Shown: piece after piece, positions 1-11,754 of the stretch
How positions within the stretch are numbered: position 1 is the stretch's first letter
Layout: each line of letters starts with the position of its first letter
Source: Clitopilus passeckerianus
Taxonomy: Eukaryota; Basidiomycota; Agaricomycetes; Agaricales; Entolomataceae
Direction of reading: 5' to 3'
Assembly: GCA_944990035.1 (NCBI GenBank)
Contig: CALYLX010000143.1
Location: forward strand, 124,001-188,000
Length of the DNA: 64,000 nt
Translations under genes and position numbers: made by a program
Notes under the pieces: model-generated
The model's input: only the letters and a program-made list of their open reading frames with translations
What the model was told of the DNA's origin: nothing
Databases searched by the model: none

Positions 1-153
1 AAGAAGGTTTAGAGCGGTTGGGACAGATTTCTTGAAGCACTGTAGCCACAGTAGACTTGCCTACATTGAGTTTGGAGGCAATAGACCGGACAGAGTAATT
101 GTTAGAAGCCAGAGAAATAATGTTTTTCTTCTGAGCAGATGGAATAGGCCGCA
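1..153 (-). CDS. Tc1-type transposase, N-terminal fragment
   Basis: The first ~51 residues of a Tc1 transposase read from 153 downwards. They begin MRPIPSAQKKNIISLA and contain the helix-turn-helix part of the DNA-binding domain (NYSVRSIASKLNVGKSTV). The translation matches the start of the transposase at 11755. The catalytic part lies outside the window, so its integrity cannot be judged. Confidence 0.8.
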
Positions 154-516
154 TGGTAAATTGTGGGGATCTAATAGCATTTCAGCTGCTTATATGTATT
201 GCAAACACAGCCATATGGCTGTAGTGCATAGCCTCTAAGGCTGTGCTGCACTGCCAAGGGCTATGCACACTGCAATTGGGCTGTGTCTGTGTTTCTGGAA
301 GCACAGTCAAATAATTGTCCAGATGTATCTCTGACCTGTTTCTACTATATCTAAACGGACTTTGATCTGAATTATGTAACTTTTATATATTCTTGTAGCA
401 GAGATCAAATGCTTTGTTTTATGTACCAACACTATAATTCAAACTTTAGTAGAGCAAAAGCTATTAAGCAAATACTCAAAAAGTGCGAAATATCCGGACA
501 ATTGTTTGAGTCACTG
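1..516 (-). mobile_element. Tc1/mariner-type element, truncated by window edge
   Basis: This is the 5' part, in element orientation, of a Tc1-like DNA transposon. Its outer end lies at 516 and is followed by a TA dinucleotide at 517-518, the expected target duplication. Roughly 302-516 is the long terminal inverted repeat, nearly identical to the repeats of the complete copy at 11393-13000. The transposase start lies at about 153 on the minus strand and the coding sequence runs off the window. Compared with 11393-13000 this copy is inverted. Confidence 0.9.
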
Positions 517-518
517 TA

Positions 519-2722
519 CACCGCTGATCTGGTTTCCATGCAAATCTTAATCCCCGCTCCCCACAACACTCCAACCACCCCACGCTCAGAAGGGTTCTTA
601 CTACAGATCCCATGTCGAAAGGCGGCTCACCTAGAACCAAATGTCATCTCTTCTAATCCAAATGCAAGTATAACTCTTTCCCCCATATCGCTTCTGAAAC
701 TCACTAAAGTTTACTCTCAGAGTTTAGTATTCTCTCAAATTGACCTCACCTTGGGAACTTCTCCCAATCTTCAAACCGTGCACAATACTGATTGTTGGTA
801 CTTACTCTGGCGCTGTCAATACTTCTAAAATATGACTCTTACTTTGTATTATAAGCTCCAATATCCACTATGATCTTGTACTTTACTATGCTCTATGATA
901 TTCACTGTAAATACCAATGTATATGATTGATTGTTCCTTATCGTGACCATCCTGAAAACATCAATCCCTACACTTTAGCTAATTGGCTTTACCCAAGCAA
1001 GGGGTTCTGCTGTGGCCACACAGCACTTCACTCTAGTTTGCATACTATGTTTACTGGGTTTTGCCTAATCCCCTTGTAAGGATCAAATTATTGAGAGGAG
1101 CTTGATTAGGCAACTGATGGGAAACGAGCAAACAGGTATGATGATTACACTGAGTTGCTTTGACAAGTTACAAGGCAGTAAACTACATGATTTATATAGA
1201 TATTCAGGTGAAACTAAATTGGATAAAAATAAGTATGATAATATATATGATGCTAGGTAAACCTCCTATGACAAGTGTCAAAAGAGCGATAGAGGGAAAA
1301 TGACAAGTAAACAGGAAGAGAGAATGAACAGAAAGGATTGGGGAAATTCCGGACCACAATCCCAAATAGGAAATAAGGGATTAATTGTCGAAATCGTTAC
1401 ACCTCTAGCGTGGCTGATTTTTAGGAGATCACCTTGTAGAGAGGTGTTGGACCCATCTGTTTGTTGGGTTTGAACAAAGTTTACACAAAACCAATGGTCA
1501 GAAGCACCTCCAGCTGTTACTTCGGGAGCTGCCAGGCCCTAATGTATTGTGTTTTCCTCATGCAGTCCTCATAGGAGGTAGCCAAGAAAATTCTTGTAAT
1601 ATTTGACAAACAAAAATGTAGATTACATCTTTCATGACACTGTATTTACTCTATGATACTTTCTCTATATGTATGTAGTTTGGAGAAAGAGACATCAGGA
1701 TGTTCATTCATTCTTTTCAATTTCTGTTTTTTGTCCTTCTTCTCCACTGGCAGATTTGAGCTTTCAGCAAGGGGGGATCAAGGGGTACAGAAGTCCCGGG
1801 AGTTGTACACAGCCTCAAGTTACACGCTAAGATGGGTATGGCAGCCCCACCCCCTAAGCACCCTACCAAATTGGGTAATTAATGACATCATTGTATTAGT
1901 AATATATCTAATTTAGAAAATACAGCAATTTCTATTCTAATTCATGTTCTAATTTCAATGTTTCTACTACTTTCACTGCCACCGGCGACAAATGCCCAAG
2001 TTTTCTTTGCAGTCCAAGTCAGAATCACAGAAAAAGTTCTTTTCTGGTTGTGATGCCTCACCAATACATTTGAGATGATACTGAAAGAGGAAAGTCAGTA
2101 TACGCCAATAGTCAATAAGAATGGAAAAAACTTACCCTTGTATTGCAAAAGAAAAAGAAAAGCCCTATGCTTTCGTTCTTGGGTTTAGGGACCCGTTTCT
2201 GGTGGGCAGTGCTATCAAGATGAATTTTCTAATTTCCCTCGCCTCCAGTACCAATACGGACGTCAATGCAACAGATGTCACAGTGCCAAATACTGTCTTT
2301 GGTGAACCTGGTCTGTATAACAATCATGATCAATCATCAGCAAACCCAGGTTTTCGGCGCTAGGTGCCAATAGTAGCACTTCAAATCCATAGCATTGTAT
2401 AGGCGACAAAAGTAGTGATATTATACAAAAGCAATTCATAGTCTTGGGAGTCCGAAAGGATGAAAGGTTGCTAGGCCTGATAGTCCACAATAGCTGCAAA
2501 AAACAGGTGAGAGGGACCAAGTAATTTGCTAGTGGATGATAGTGGATATAATGGATGGGAGCCGTCAAGAGCTGCCATATTGGTTAGTCTCTCTGGTCTC
2601 ATTTCAGAAGCTTTCTTAGCCCCTATACCTTGTTCTCTCTGCTCTCCCAACTCAATCAATATGAAAGAAACAGGATAATTGGTCAGGAATGAACAGCAAG
2701 AACATGTGATGCATTCACAGAA
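519..2722. other. No gene recognised (2.2 kb, AT-rich)
   Basis: I see no supported gene in this stretch. The longest open frames are under 90 residues, lack recognisable motifs and are not joined by plausible introns. It lies between the TA duplication of the Tc1 copy and the 3' end of the Plavaka-like gene, so it may hold that element's 3' terminal region, but no terminal repeat could be identified by eye. Confidence 0.5.
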
Positions 2723-5700
2723 CTAACGAAGAGCATAAAACAACTCTTTAGTAAAGTACTTATTTAGCCAGAATTCTCCATTATATGCCATGCTGCTGCG
2801 AGCGCTAAGAATCCTATTTGCCTTCTCTCCAAATTGTGGCACTAAATCAACCAAAGCGCAGACCTACGTGAGGGGAATGACATCGCCGATGAGTTGTCCA
2901 TCAGCTCTCTTAGCGCGCTTGAGAACATAAAGGGATGAAGCGGGTTCTGGATAGCAACCACAAGCTGTTCTGGTAGTGCCGGAGGGAGCAGTCACGGTGT
3001 TCACCTGAAGCACGATGTCGAATCGCTGGGCATATGCCAGGAAAACATCTGGCAGCCAGCTCAGGCAGTCTTTCCTGACAATCCGGAAGATCAGTCGAAT
3101 TTGAGCTACGACATGACTTAGAGCAAATATTAGCCATTTGATTGATGTATCCATGTTAGATAGGCTTGTTCACGCACCATCCAATTGTGTTTCTGGCCAG
3201 ACCTTTTCCGTGTCGGTGTTGACAATAACAGAGTCACAGTGTCCAATCGGCCAGTCTTCATCTGGGGGAGTGGCTTGGAGGGTAACGGGAGGCTGAACTG
3301 AATAGGGGAAATGGTAGGATTTTGTTTGTACAGATACGCAAGTCCAGACTTCGATGTGTTCGTAGTTCAAGGGGTAATGTGTGCCATTTTGCCAACCTCC
3401 GATGTGGTGGACAACAACACCGTTTCTAGCCTGGTTGACGTACTCGGTAACCACAGCAGGTAGATCCGGTAAGGCAAATCTTTGTACAAATGTGTCCATA
3501 GATGATCAAGAGAGCTGAGATTGTCGGGTTAGGTGAAATGCAACATTGGAGGCAGTGAACGTGTACGAGGTGCGATTTTCTATGTTTGGAAGGTTTGCCT
3601 GGAAAAAATAATCTATCTTTTGTCGTTTTGCGCCTACAAGGCGAGACACAGGTTGTATGATGACATCTTGATCCTCCAAAGAATTGGCGACATTGGGTGA
3701 GCAGTGGGCGGTCATGAGGTCGAAACGGTGGCACTTCTTGCGTTGATCCAGGTAACGACATATTTGAGCTTCATAATTCTGATTGTTCATTGAGCGAGCG
3801 GATCTTTGATTTCGGTGATATGGGCATGCTCGGTGGGGTCGGCTGACCATTGGATAGAGACACCATTGAGTCGAATGTTGGGGACAACGCTTTGCATAGA
3901 TTCAAGCTTCAGGATGTTCCATGCGTTAATTAAAACACCTCCTTTGCCTCAACGAGCACCAGCATCTAGAATAGCCTGCTTGCGGCGGTGAAAGGTGGCC
4001 AATGCTTCGAGGATGGCTTGGCAGGTGGATTCATCAATGACAGGGAATTGGGCGAGGTAGTGGAAATCAAGGAGGGCACGGATAGCCTTTGGAGACCTTG
4101 CCCACAATGACAGCAATGAGATAGTGTTGAATATCCCGGTGCTCTCGACCTGTAACCTGCTTCTGGTGGCTGATACCACTGTGAAAGTGACGAAAGCCAA
4201 CGTGCGGTTACATGATCAAAAATTGGAAGTCAATTTTGGATGCTCCAACAACATTGATACACCATCAGATGTCATGGTCCCAGCACATTTTGTGCCAGTG
4301 ATGTAGTGGTTTTGGGGTCAGGAAGCTGAAGGGATCTGCCAACGGCCAATCGCACCAGAATGGCTCATGAACACCCCCGAGTCGAAGTTTCTTCGCAGAT
4401 TTGAAATACTTCTCTAGTTCCCAGGGGTCAACCGATGTACGAAGGGCGTGTAATTGAGCGAGTGTTGTTGAGGCAGTGCGAGGCTCGTGACGAAATGGAT
4501 CACCGAATTTCGTGTAATCGGCCATTGTGACAGCCAACGTCCAGCTGGCAACGCTAGAAACAAGTCCTGCCTCCGGTGTATCGACTATACAGAAAGCCAG
4601 CGGGGTGAAGCAATAGCGTTGGCGGCCTAAGGCATCTTGAAGCATGATGCCAATGCTAGCTGCAACTTTGAGTGGGTGGAGCACGAAATCAAGGACTTCG
4701 TGATAAAGCCGGCTCTCCAATACGCCTCGCAGCCGCTTGTTGGGATGCAGGAATGTCGGGACCGGGATTAAGGCTAATAACAAGAACCCGTGGTTTGAGA
4801 ATTTGTTACGGTGTTCCATGTCAAGGTTGGCGAGGCTGATCAGAAGTGGGTGCGCTGTGCGATTTCCGGTCATTGCGGATATACTCGTCTTGTCTGATGC
4901 GATGACAGTTCCCAGAAGAGTTGCACCAACAGGAAGCGAGGCCTGTAGTCACTGACTGTCAGCTCATGCTTTTCGTTGATTAGCGTTGAAGTAGTAGATA
5001 CCTGGGCATTCCATGCGGCATCACCAGAAAGCCACTCTGTATAGACGTGTGTAAGCTTCTCTGCTGAAGTAAAAAGCTTGAAGGGCGTGAAGTGCGTGGC
5101 AGCCGCCACAAGAGGGTTATCAAGGATAGATTGAAGACATTCAATAGGATCTCGATAAAGGAGGGTGACAGGCTTCTTGGTTGGATAACTGTTACAGTTA
5201 CCTTGGATACGCACCCGGACTCTTTTTCCTTTTACTCATCTACCATTACTATCCCCCGCCCCGCTTACGTTTATACAATTACTCAGTACTGCTGCGCATT
5301 ACTCATCCCTTTAGCTACGATTACTCAGTATTCTCACGATCGTGGGATACTTGTACTATATTTACTTACCATGACTCGTCGTGACTCTTACTCTGACTCA
5401 CTCCGAGTCATACTTACTTTTGCTTACTTAGCATTGCTGCGCAATGCCCAACCCTTAGCCCTACTCTTCATGTATAAATACTTTCACGCTTTCGGTCTTG
5501 CTTCCCCAGCTTGACCTAAAAGCCTATACATTGCTATCTGCTTTAACTTTGACTCGCTCGATTTCTCTCGCTCGTCTCTACAAAGGCTGGTAGAGGACTA
5601 AGCAGCTGAACTCTTGATACTTGGTTAAGCACGTAGCGATACTAGCTTAACAATAACGAGTCGGCCACGGTCGCTGTTTCCACTTGGGCACTGGTGGCAG

Positions 5701-6495
5701 AATCTCGATTTGGCTTCGAAGATCCTTTGCAGTCTTGAATGATAACTTCATGTGTTCAACCTGACAAATGTCTGCTGTCAGCCCAGCTTATTTGCTTGCT
5801 AGCCTAATGTGGTAAACTCACTTGAGCTAAACGAAGATGCTCGTTCTGTTTCTCCAGGCTCAATCCTGAATTTGCAAGCCACGACACAAATTCCCAATCG
5901 GTCTTGTCTGTGAAGGGGTAATATACGTTATTGGTGTGCTCCCCGGAGAACTCGTCAGAGTAGAACTGGTCTAAAAATGTTCTCCCTGCCCATATGTGGA
6001 TCCGGCATTGGGAAAGTTTTGTCGATAGAATGGAGAGCCTTCATCAGAGTTGCTACCTTGAATTGGAGTATGCGAGTTCTCAAGCACCTCGGATGCTTGA
6101 GAAAATGCATCAGGTCGGCCAGGCGCACCATCTGAGGGGGGCGTAGTGGTGTTGAGGGGAGTCTGATCAAGGTCTACGGCAGGGGATTCAAAAATTTCCG
6201 CATTGGAATGCGAAAGCGAGTTATTGGGCAAATCCAAAGATGATTGTGAGATGCAAAAATGTGTCGACTTGGCGACACCACGGAAGGACTTGCTGAGCTT
6301 GAGAGCATACCGCTGCTTGCAGTTCGAAGCTGGCTGGCTCATGTGGTTTTGAACGGCAGCCTGGGTGCGGAACGTCCGAGCGCATCGCAGACAGCAGTTA
6401 TTGGCAAGCTTGAGGTTAGCGGTGGTATGAGTGACCATGCAGGAGTGTCTGGACATTGCAGTAGGTGCCTTGAATCCATAAGTACATGTATTCAA
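2723..6495 (-). pseudogene. Plavaka-type transposase gene, broken by solo LTR and stop codon
   Basis: Reading down from 6495, the gene encodes an N-terminal pair of C2H2-like fingers (second one C-x2-C...H...C at about residues 35-60), a Ser/Pro linker, then blocks I recall as typical of basidiomycete Plavaka (CACTA-related) transposases: YPFTDKTDWEFVSWLA, LLYRDPIECLQSIL, MCWDHDI, KAIRALLDFHYLAQ, NNQNYEAQICRYLD, DLPAVVTEYV, AYAQRFDIV, and the end FWLNKYFTKELFYALR. At least one GT-AG intron is visible (about 5761-5821). Two lesions are clear. A solo LTR with a 5-bp duplication sits at 5190-5652, and removing it rejoins the frame. A TAG lies at 2864-2866, after which the frame stays open for 46 more conserved-looking residues to a stop at 2723-2725. 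Further small frame breaks are possible around 3500-3510 and 4200-4265. The family assignment rests on remembered motifs. Confidence 0.75.
5190..5652 (+). repeat. Solo LTR of the chromovirus family found at 20686-29208
   Basis: A 463-bp sequence that starts TGTTACAG and ends CTTAACA is nearly identical, in the opposite strand sense, to both LTRs of the element at 20686-29208. It is flanked by the 5-bp duplication ATAAC (5185-5189 and 5653-5657). No internal retrotransposon sequence is present, so it is the product of LTR-LTR recombination. It contains TATAAATA about 35 bp upstream of CAGCTTGACCT, the presumed transcript start. It lies inside the Plavaka-like transposase gene, antisense to it. 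Confidence 0.95.
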
Positions 6496-6674
6496 ACATG
6501 GTGCGTGCAGGGAGTAGGAGCGAGGGCGACGGTTGTAAGGCTGCGTGTTTCTCTGAATGGTTTACTGCGAGGTCACGGAGAACAAACAAACAAACCAATA
6601 TATTGCAATGCACCCATACGGCCAGCTCATCGTTGCTTTCATACCACTCTTCCCCAAACACAACACAACGACAG

Positions 6675-7157
6675 ATGAGCGACTCAGAAATCCAATCCTA
6701 TGACTCCAAATGGACCAAGCCTGGTAGTCCTGCTTCCTCTCTCAAATCAGAACTGTGGGAGACGCAGGCACAGAAACTCCCAGACTCGGATCACATCGAC
6801 TTGGACATCCACTCAATTCCAGAATCCTGGCACTCAAGTTCACCGTTGAATAACCTTTACGCCGCCGATAAAATTTGTCACCATAGCGCCATCCTGCAGG
6901 AAATTCCTATTCACAAAATTCTCCAGGATCTGGAGTTGGCGCTGGAAGACCAAGCACGTCTCAAAGTTTCACGCGATTTGGTTCGAAAGAAACTGGATGA
7001 GATTGAAGAACACATGTACCAGGCAAATCTGAAAGTTGGGAGCCTTCATGCTCTCCTTCGTGCCAAGAATTACCGCCTCGAACCCCCTGCCCCTCGCACT
7101 CAAATTTCAGTTGTTCACCGTGATTGTGAGTTCCTCCGTTCTCCACCCAGTTCCTGA
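6675..7157 (+). CDS. Hypothetical protein, 160 aa
   Basis: An open frame from the ATG at 6675 (MSDSEIQSYDSKW) encodes an acidic, Ser-rich N-terminal half followed by a predicted helical or coiled segment (about residues 75-125, ILQDLELALEDQARLKV... heptad-like Leu spacing). No known domain is recognised. It is divergent from the Plavaka-like transposase, with 180 bp between the two starts, so it could be an accessory gene of that element or a host relic. An in-frame upstream extension exists, but the segment before 6675 has low-complexity, non-coding character. Confidence 0.4.
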   Translation: MSDSEIQSYDSKWTKPGSPASSLKSELWETQAQKLPDSDHIDLDIHSIPESWHSSSPLNNLYAADKICHHSAILQEIPIHKILQDLELALEDQARLKVSRDLVRKKLDEIEEHMYQANLKVGSLHALLRAKNYRLEPPAPRTQISVVHRDCEFLRSPPSS

Positions 7158-7353
7158 AACCTGATTTACAGTACTCTGCCTAGCTGAGACTATCTTGCAT
7201 TTTCGTAACACAGGGACTTTGAAATTGAACTTGAGCTAAAATTATGTTTGTATGGTCTAATAGTTTCCTTGCGCTGAACATGATATTTTAAATTGTTCAT
7301 TATCCTGGCAAACAAACCGCATGAATTCTTGACCAACCCTTTACCCTTGGCGG

Positions 7354-7361
7354 TATAAAAA
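7354..7361 (+). promoter_or_regulatory. TATA box of the DUF6532 gene
   Basis: TATAAAAA lies 64 bp upstream of the ATG at 7418, a usual distance for a fungal core promoter. No other element is obvious. Confidence 0.5.
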
Positions 7362-7417
7362 AGGCTGCCAGAAATCTGTTGCTGATAATCTCGTCGAAAA
7401 CCACCTACTTTTTCTCA

Positions 7418-9972
7418 ATGCCCACTGGTAGAACATATGGCAAGAAACACCCCGCATTGGATGCTATTGCACCTGCTGCAGCGTCAAAGGCTCGGAAGAC
7501 TGCTAGCTTGCACGGTGCGCTCTCTGTTCACATCTTGCTTTTATACCCTTTTAACAATTTTTTGAACAGTTAAGAGTGTTGCTGCCACTTCAACACAGGC
7601 TGCAGCCAACTCAAATGGGGCTCAGCAAGGTGTGTGTTCTTGAACATAATCAATTAATATAATTGACTAATAGATACCCTTCACAGCCCTTCCTTTATGA
7701 AGCTCAACCAGGGCAAATTGTGGCCTGAACGGTCAAGTTGAGCAGAGGAACACTTTTGTTGAAAAGACGACCGCACCTGCCCCAAAGGTGTCAGTTCCCA
7801 CTGGAGCTGTCCCCATTCCTGAGGGATTGCAGGAAAATGTCATGGCACAACTACTCAAGGTTGACGTTCTTTACATATACAATCATTGATCTTGCTGACT
7901 ATTTTTTCTGCCCAGATTTGACTGCCGAACTGACGGGCTGGACCCAAACCGGCTGGATCAGGTGTAGCATCTGCCACGCAACCTGCTGTGCCAGGCAGTA
8001 GCCCAGTATTGCCACTAGCCATGAAGCCGGTGGCAGTTGCTGCCCCTCAACATGGCAGGTTTGGTTTTACACCGATTCCCGGCACCCGTAACTCGCCAGC
8101 TCAAACTCTCGCCAAGCAAGATCCACCTCATATTCAAAGCTCTAACATCATCAGTACTGAGACTGAAGTTCCTGCATCTCTGGCTGAGCAGGATGACGAA
8201 GACATCGAGGACATCTATGGTGCGTACATTCATGACCTCCCTTCTCTTGGATTCATTGGGCTCATATATGAACTCGACTGGCAGCCAATCCCAAGGATTC
8301 CATTGGTAAAAGCAATGGCCATGCAATGACCGATTCTGGCCATTTGATGGAAGAAGGCGCCTATGATCCGGCTGAAGATGACTTGCAAGCTGAAGCAGAT
8401 GATCACGATGCATTCAAACCCGACCCATTTGATGAACAGGAATCAGATGATGAAGACCTTCCCGGTGCTAATGAAATACTCGAGTATGCTCTTTCTTTTT
8501 GCCTCATACCCGGGATCTCATGCTTCTTGTGTTGGCAAGGAGTGCTCGTCACATTGATGAAACCTTACCAGGAGCTAATGAAAAACGACATTGTGCTGTT
8601 TTGCAGGGATACTCACCAGTACGTATATCACTCCATTGTTTAAATGAATTCAAAGAGTATATTCTAACTATACCTCCAGCCTGCCGGAGAAGATATCGAC
8701 ATCAACAAAGAGCATCGCATTTGCAACAGGTGCACTTGGCCTCCCCACCTGGCTCATCTGTCGCAGGCAAGACTTGACACCGTTGACAGGACCGACGAGG
8801 AGGCTGAAGATGAGCCTGAGGGTTATAGTTATCAGCGAAGGAAACGCGGCACCGCCGGCATAGGTCAAGGGTCTAATGATTCCACAAACCTCTGTTACTA
8901 TAACCACGACGTCACTCTGAAAGCTCTTCTTGTAGCGGGCAAAGATGCGTATTGCATGCATATTGTTCTTACAGATCCATTTCCCTCTGCTGGCGATGAT
9001 TTCGAGAGTGCCGAGCAAATACTGATTGACATGATTGCTGGGGCTATACAGGATGAGTCAATTGAAGATGCACCTGGTGAGTTCAGCTACATGTTCATAA
9101 TACCAGTTCTGATTTGCAACCCCCAGAGTATAAGGTAACACGTGCTATGGCTCAAGTGGTAGGTGCCGTCTTTGTTAATAATGAGTTTGCTAACATAGGG
9201 AATAGGTTTTTGATGTCGGTGCCAGTCAGCGTAGCACGTTCAAGAAAGAGGGCCGGAAGATCGTTGAAACATGGTATCGTGATGCCATTCATCCAGACAT
9301 CTCACCGATGGATGCGCCGAATCAACTCGTGAAAGAAGGTGTGATTGGGGAACATGTTGGCGCTCTACTCAATGATTATACCTTCTTACATGCTGGATGG
9401 GACGACAAGGTATGTGTTACAACTTTGGCCCATTGTGTTCCCTCATTTGAAACACTGACATACTCTTATTAGGGACATTTTGACAACTTTGCTAATACTG
9501 CTATCAAAGAAGCTATCGTGGCGATGTATTACCGCACTGCAAAGCCTGTTGCTAGGCTTGCTCCCGAAGAATTTGAAACTTCAATCTCACATTCTGCCAC
9601 AGCGCTAGCAATGACTGTCGTAGGTATTGTTTACAAATGTTCATGTACATATCTCATTATCCCATTAGGTTCTCAACTGCCTTCACGAGTGGCAATCAGG
9701 AAACTTCAAAGTTGAGAAGTTTGAAGGAGCTACATACCGCGACCATTACGACATCTTCATGCAATCACAGGCCGCTATTGAGAAGCATCCCATTCATGGC
9801 CCCAAGTACCGAAACCTTCGACGCGAGTGGGCACAAGAAGGGCAGTGCGTGCAGTAACTCATTTTTGCGTAGACAACTAGTCACTCACGTATTTTTGGCT
9901 AGGGCTAGGATGAGGAAGAAATTCAAAAATCTCAACATCATCCCATCCAAGCTTCCCATCTGCTTAGATTGA
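7418..9972 (+). CDS. DUF6532-type protein of unknown function, multi-exon
   Basis: A start at 7418 (MPTGRTYGKKHPALDAIAPA) opens a gene of many short exons with 50-60 bp introns. A basic N-terminus and an acidic linker (around 8330-8480) precede a C-terminal region matching my memory of DUF6532. Its blocks are MHIVLTDPFPSAGDDFESA (8956-9018), VTRAMAQVVFDVG with an intron inside (about 9130-9220), LLNDYTFLHAGWDDKGHFDN (9367-9490), AIVAMYYRTAKPVA, and SATALAMTVVLNCLHEWQSG across the intron at about 9620-9670. The last exon follows a short intron after WAQEGQ and stops near 9970. DUF6532 genes are frequent in Agaricomycetes, often next to transposons, and have no known biochemical role. I see no stop inside the conserved exons, so it may be functional. 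The 5' exons between 7520 and 8330 are uncertain. Confidence 0.65.
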
Positions 9973-11390
9973 AATCTTACTACAGCTGCAGTTCTGTTTA
10001 TATATATGCAAATCATACCTCCCCATTGTCTTAGGCTATTCTCGTCATTCACCTATTATATATTTGTCTAGTAATTTTGTATTCCGAATTGTACCTGCAA
10101 GCAATCCACGATCTTGCAACTATGGAAGTATGGTACTGCTGTCACGGTCTATCCATTCTATGAGGCTCTATGGAGCTCTATGGGATCCTATACAATCTTG
10201 TGAAGCACTGTAAATGAGGACTCTTCTGTAGACATGGACAGAAGTGGATAGGCAAGCTCATGGTGGATAGCCTGCGAGAGACAAGGTGGTCTATCCATCA
10301 CTATCCACACAGCCAAGCAACTATACAGTTCTTCCCACGAAGTATACCCTTGCTATCAGACTATGGCCCTATAGGTAGCTATGACGCCCTCTCCTGAGCT
10401 CTATAGCCGGGCCAGGTTTACTGATGATAATACCTGACTACTGGAGATATCAATTGTGTACCTGTTTCAACTTCTTGGGCATGTTTTGAAGGTGCTAGAG
10501 ATATTACATGCAGTCTGAGATGCAGAGGAGATGCAGCATTGGCGAAAGCTGCAGAATTCTGCTAATTTATTACATAGTTGTGGCTATATATTGCCAGTGG
10601 CCACTGTACATGGCCCAAAGTCAACTTTCAAAGCTTTTTGCGCTGTTTTCATTGTTCTCAGTGGCTAGAGAAAGGTCAAAGTGTAGTTGCATGCGATAAC
10701 AGTGGTAATTCTAATGACATATAACTTACATGTTAACTACATCAGCAATCCGGGAAATCTCTTAATTTGCCTTGAAACACCTTAATTGCCTTTATCCAAG
10801 GAAATTAAGGAGATTGAAGAGCAAAACCTTCAAGAGCGTGTGTCTTGGGTAAAGATGACATTTTTGAGCTTGCTCTTGAAATCACCTTGATATCACTCTG
10901 TTGCTTGATGAATCCAGACAATCTGGTTGTTTATTTGGGCATTTCACAGCACCGGCAGCAGATAGATAAATTGAAATCATAATAAATTCAGACTATATAC
11001 TACAGAAAACTAGACTAGAGGGAATACAATTGTGCTATACCAGCTCTACTAGAGTGTGGCTGTGCAAAACCCGGCCACTATGCAATAGCAGCTATTGCTG
11101 GCACCAAGAAGAGAGTGTTGAGGTGAAAGGGATAGTTAACAAGTGAGTACACTAGAGAAGAAGCCATTAGATTGTGAGCAGAGGCAACCAGAATAGTCAC
11201 ATACCTAGTGGGTGTCCCACCTGCACTAGGTCTCCCTGGGATGATGCCTTGCTTCCCACAATCCTGAATACAATGAACAGTATAAGATTAGAAAGTATTA
11301 CAGGTAGAAAAGAATCAGAATCTTACCTCAAAATAGTCAATGAAAATCAACCTAGTCAGCCTACAAAAACTCAGTGTCAGAAGGCCATTA
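9973..11390. other. No gene recognised; short degenerate repeats
   Basis: Non-coding stretch between the DUF6532 gene and the Tc1 element. Around 10145-10200 there is a run of related short motifs (CTATGAGGCTCTATGG type), and CTATCCA-like words recur at about 10150, 10290 and 10300. No open frame above 75 residues and no terminal repeats were found. Confidence 0.5.
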
Positions 11391-11392
11391 TA

Positions 11393-11607
11393 CAGTGACT
11401 CAAACAATTGTCCGGATATTTCACACTTTTTGAGTATTTGCTTAATAGCTTTTGCTATACTAAAGTTTGAATTATAGTGTTGGTACATAAAACAAAGCAT
11501 TTGATCTCTGCTACAAGAATATATAAAAGTTACATAATTCAGATCAAAGTCCGTTTAGATATAGTAGAAACAAGTCAGAGATACATCTGGACAATTATTT
11601 GACTGTG
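11393..11607 (+). repeat. Left terminal inverted repeat of Tc1-type element
   Basis: This 215-bp repeat pairs with 12786-13000. The outer motif CAAACAATTGTCCGGA begins near 11400. The inner copy, in inverted orientation, ends at about 11602 (TCTGGACAATTATTTGA). Confidence 0.9.
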
Positions 11608-11754
11608 CTTCCAGAAACACAGACACAGCCCAATTGCAGTGTGCATAGCCCTTGGCAGTGCAGCACAGCCTTAGAGGCTATGCACTACAGCCATATGGCT
11701 GTGTTTGCAATACATATAAGCAGCTGAAATGCTATTAGATCCCCACAATTTACC

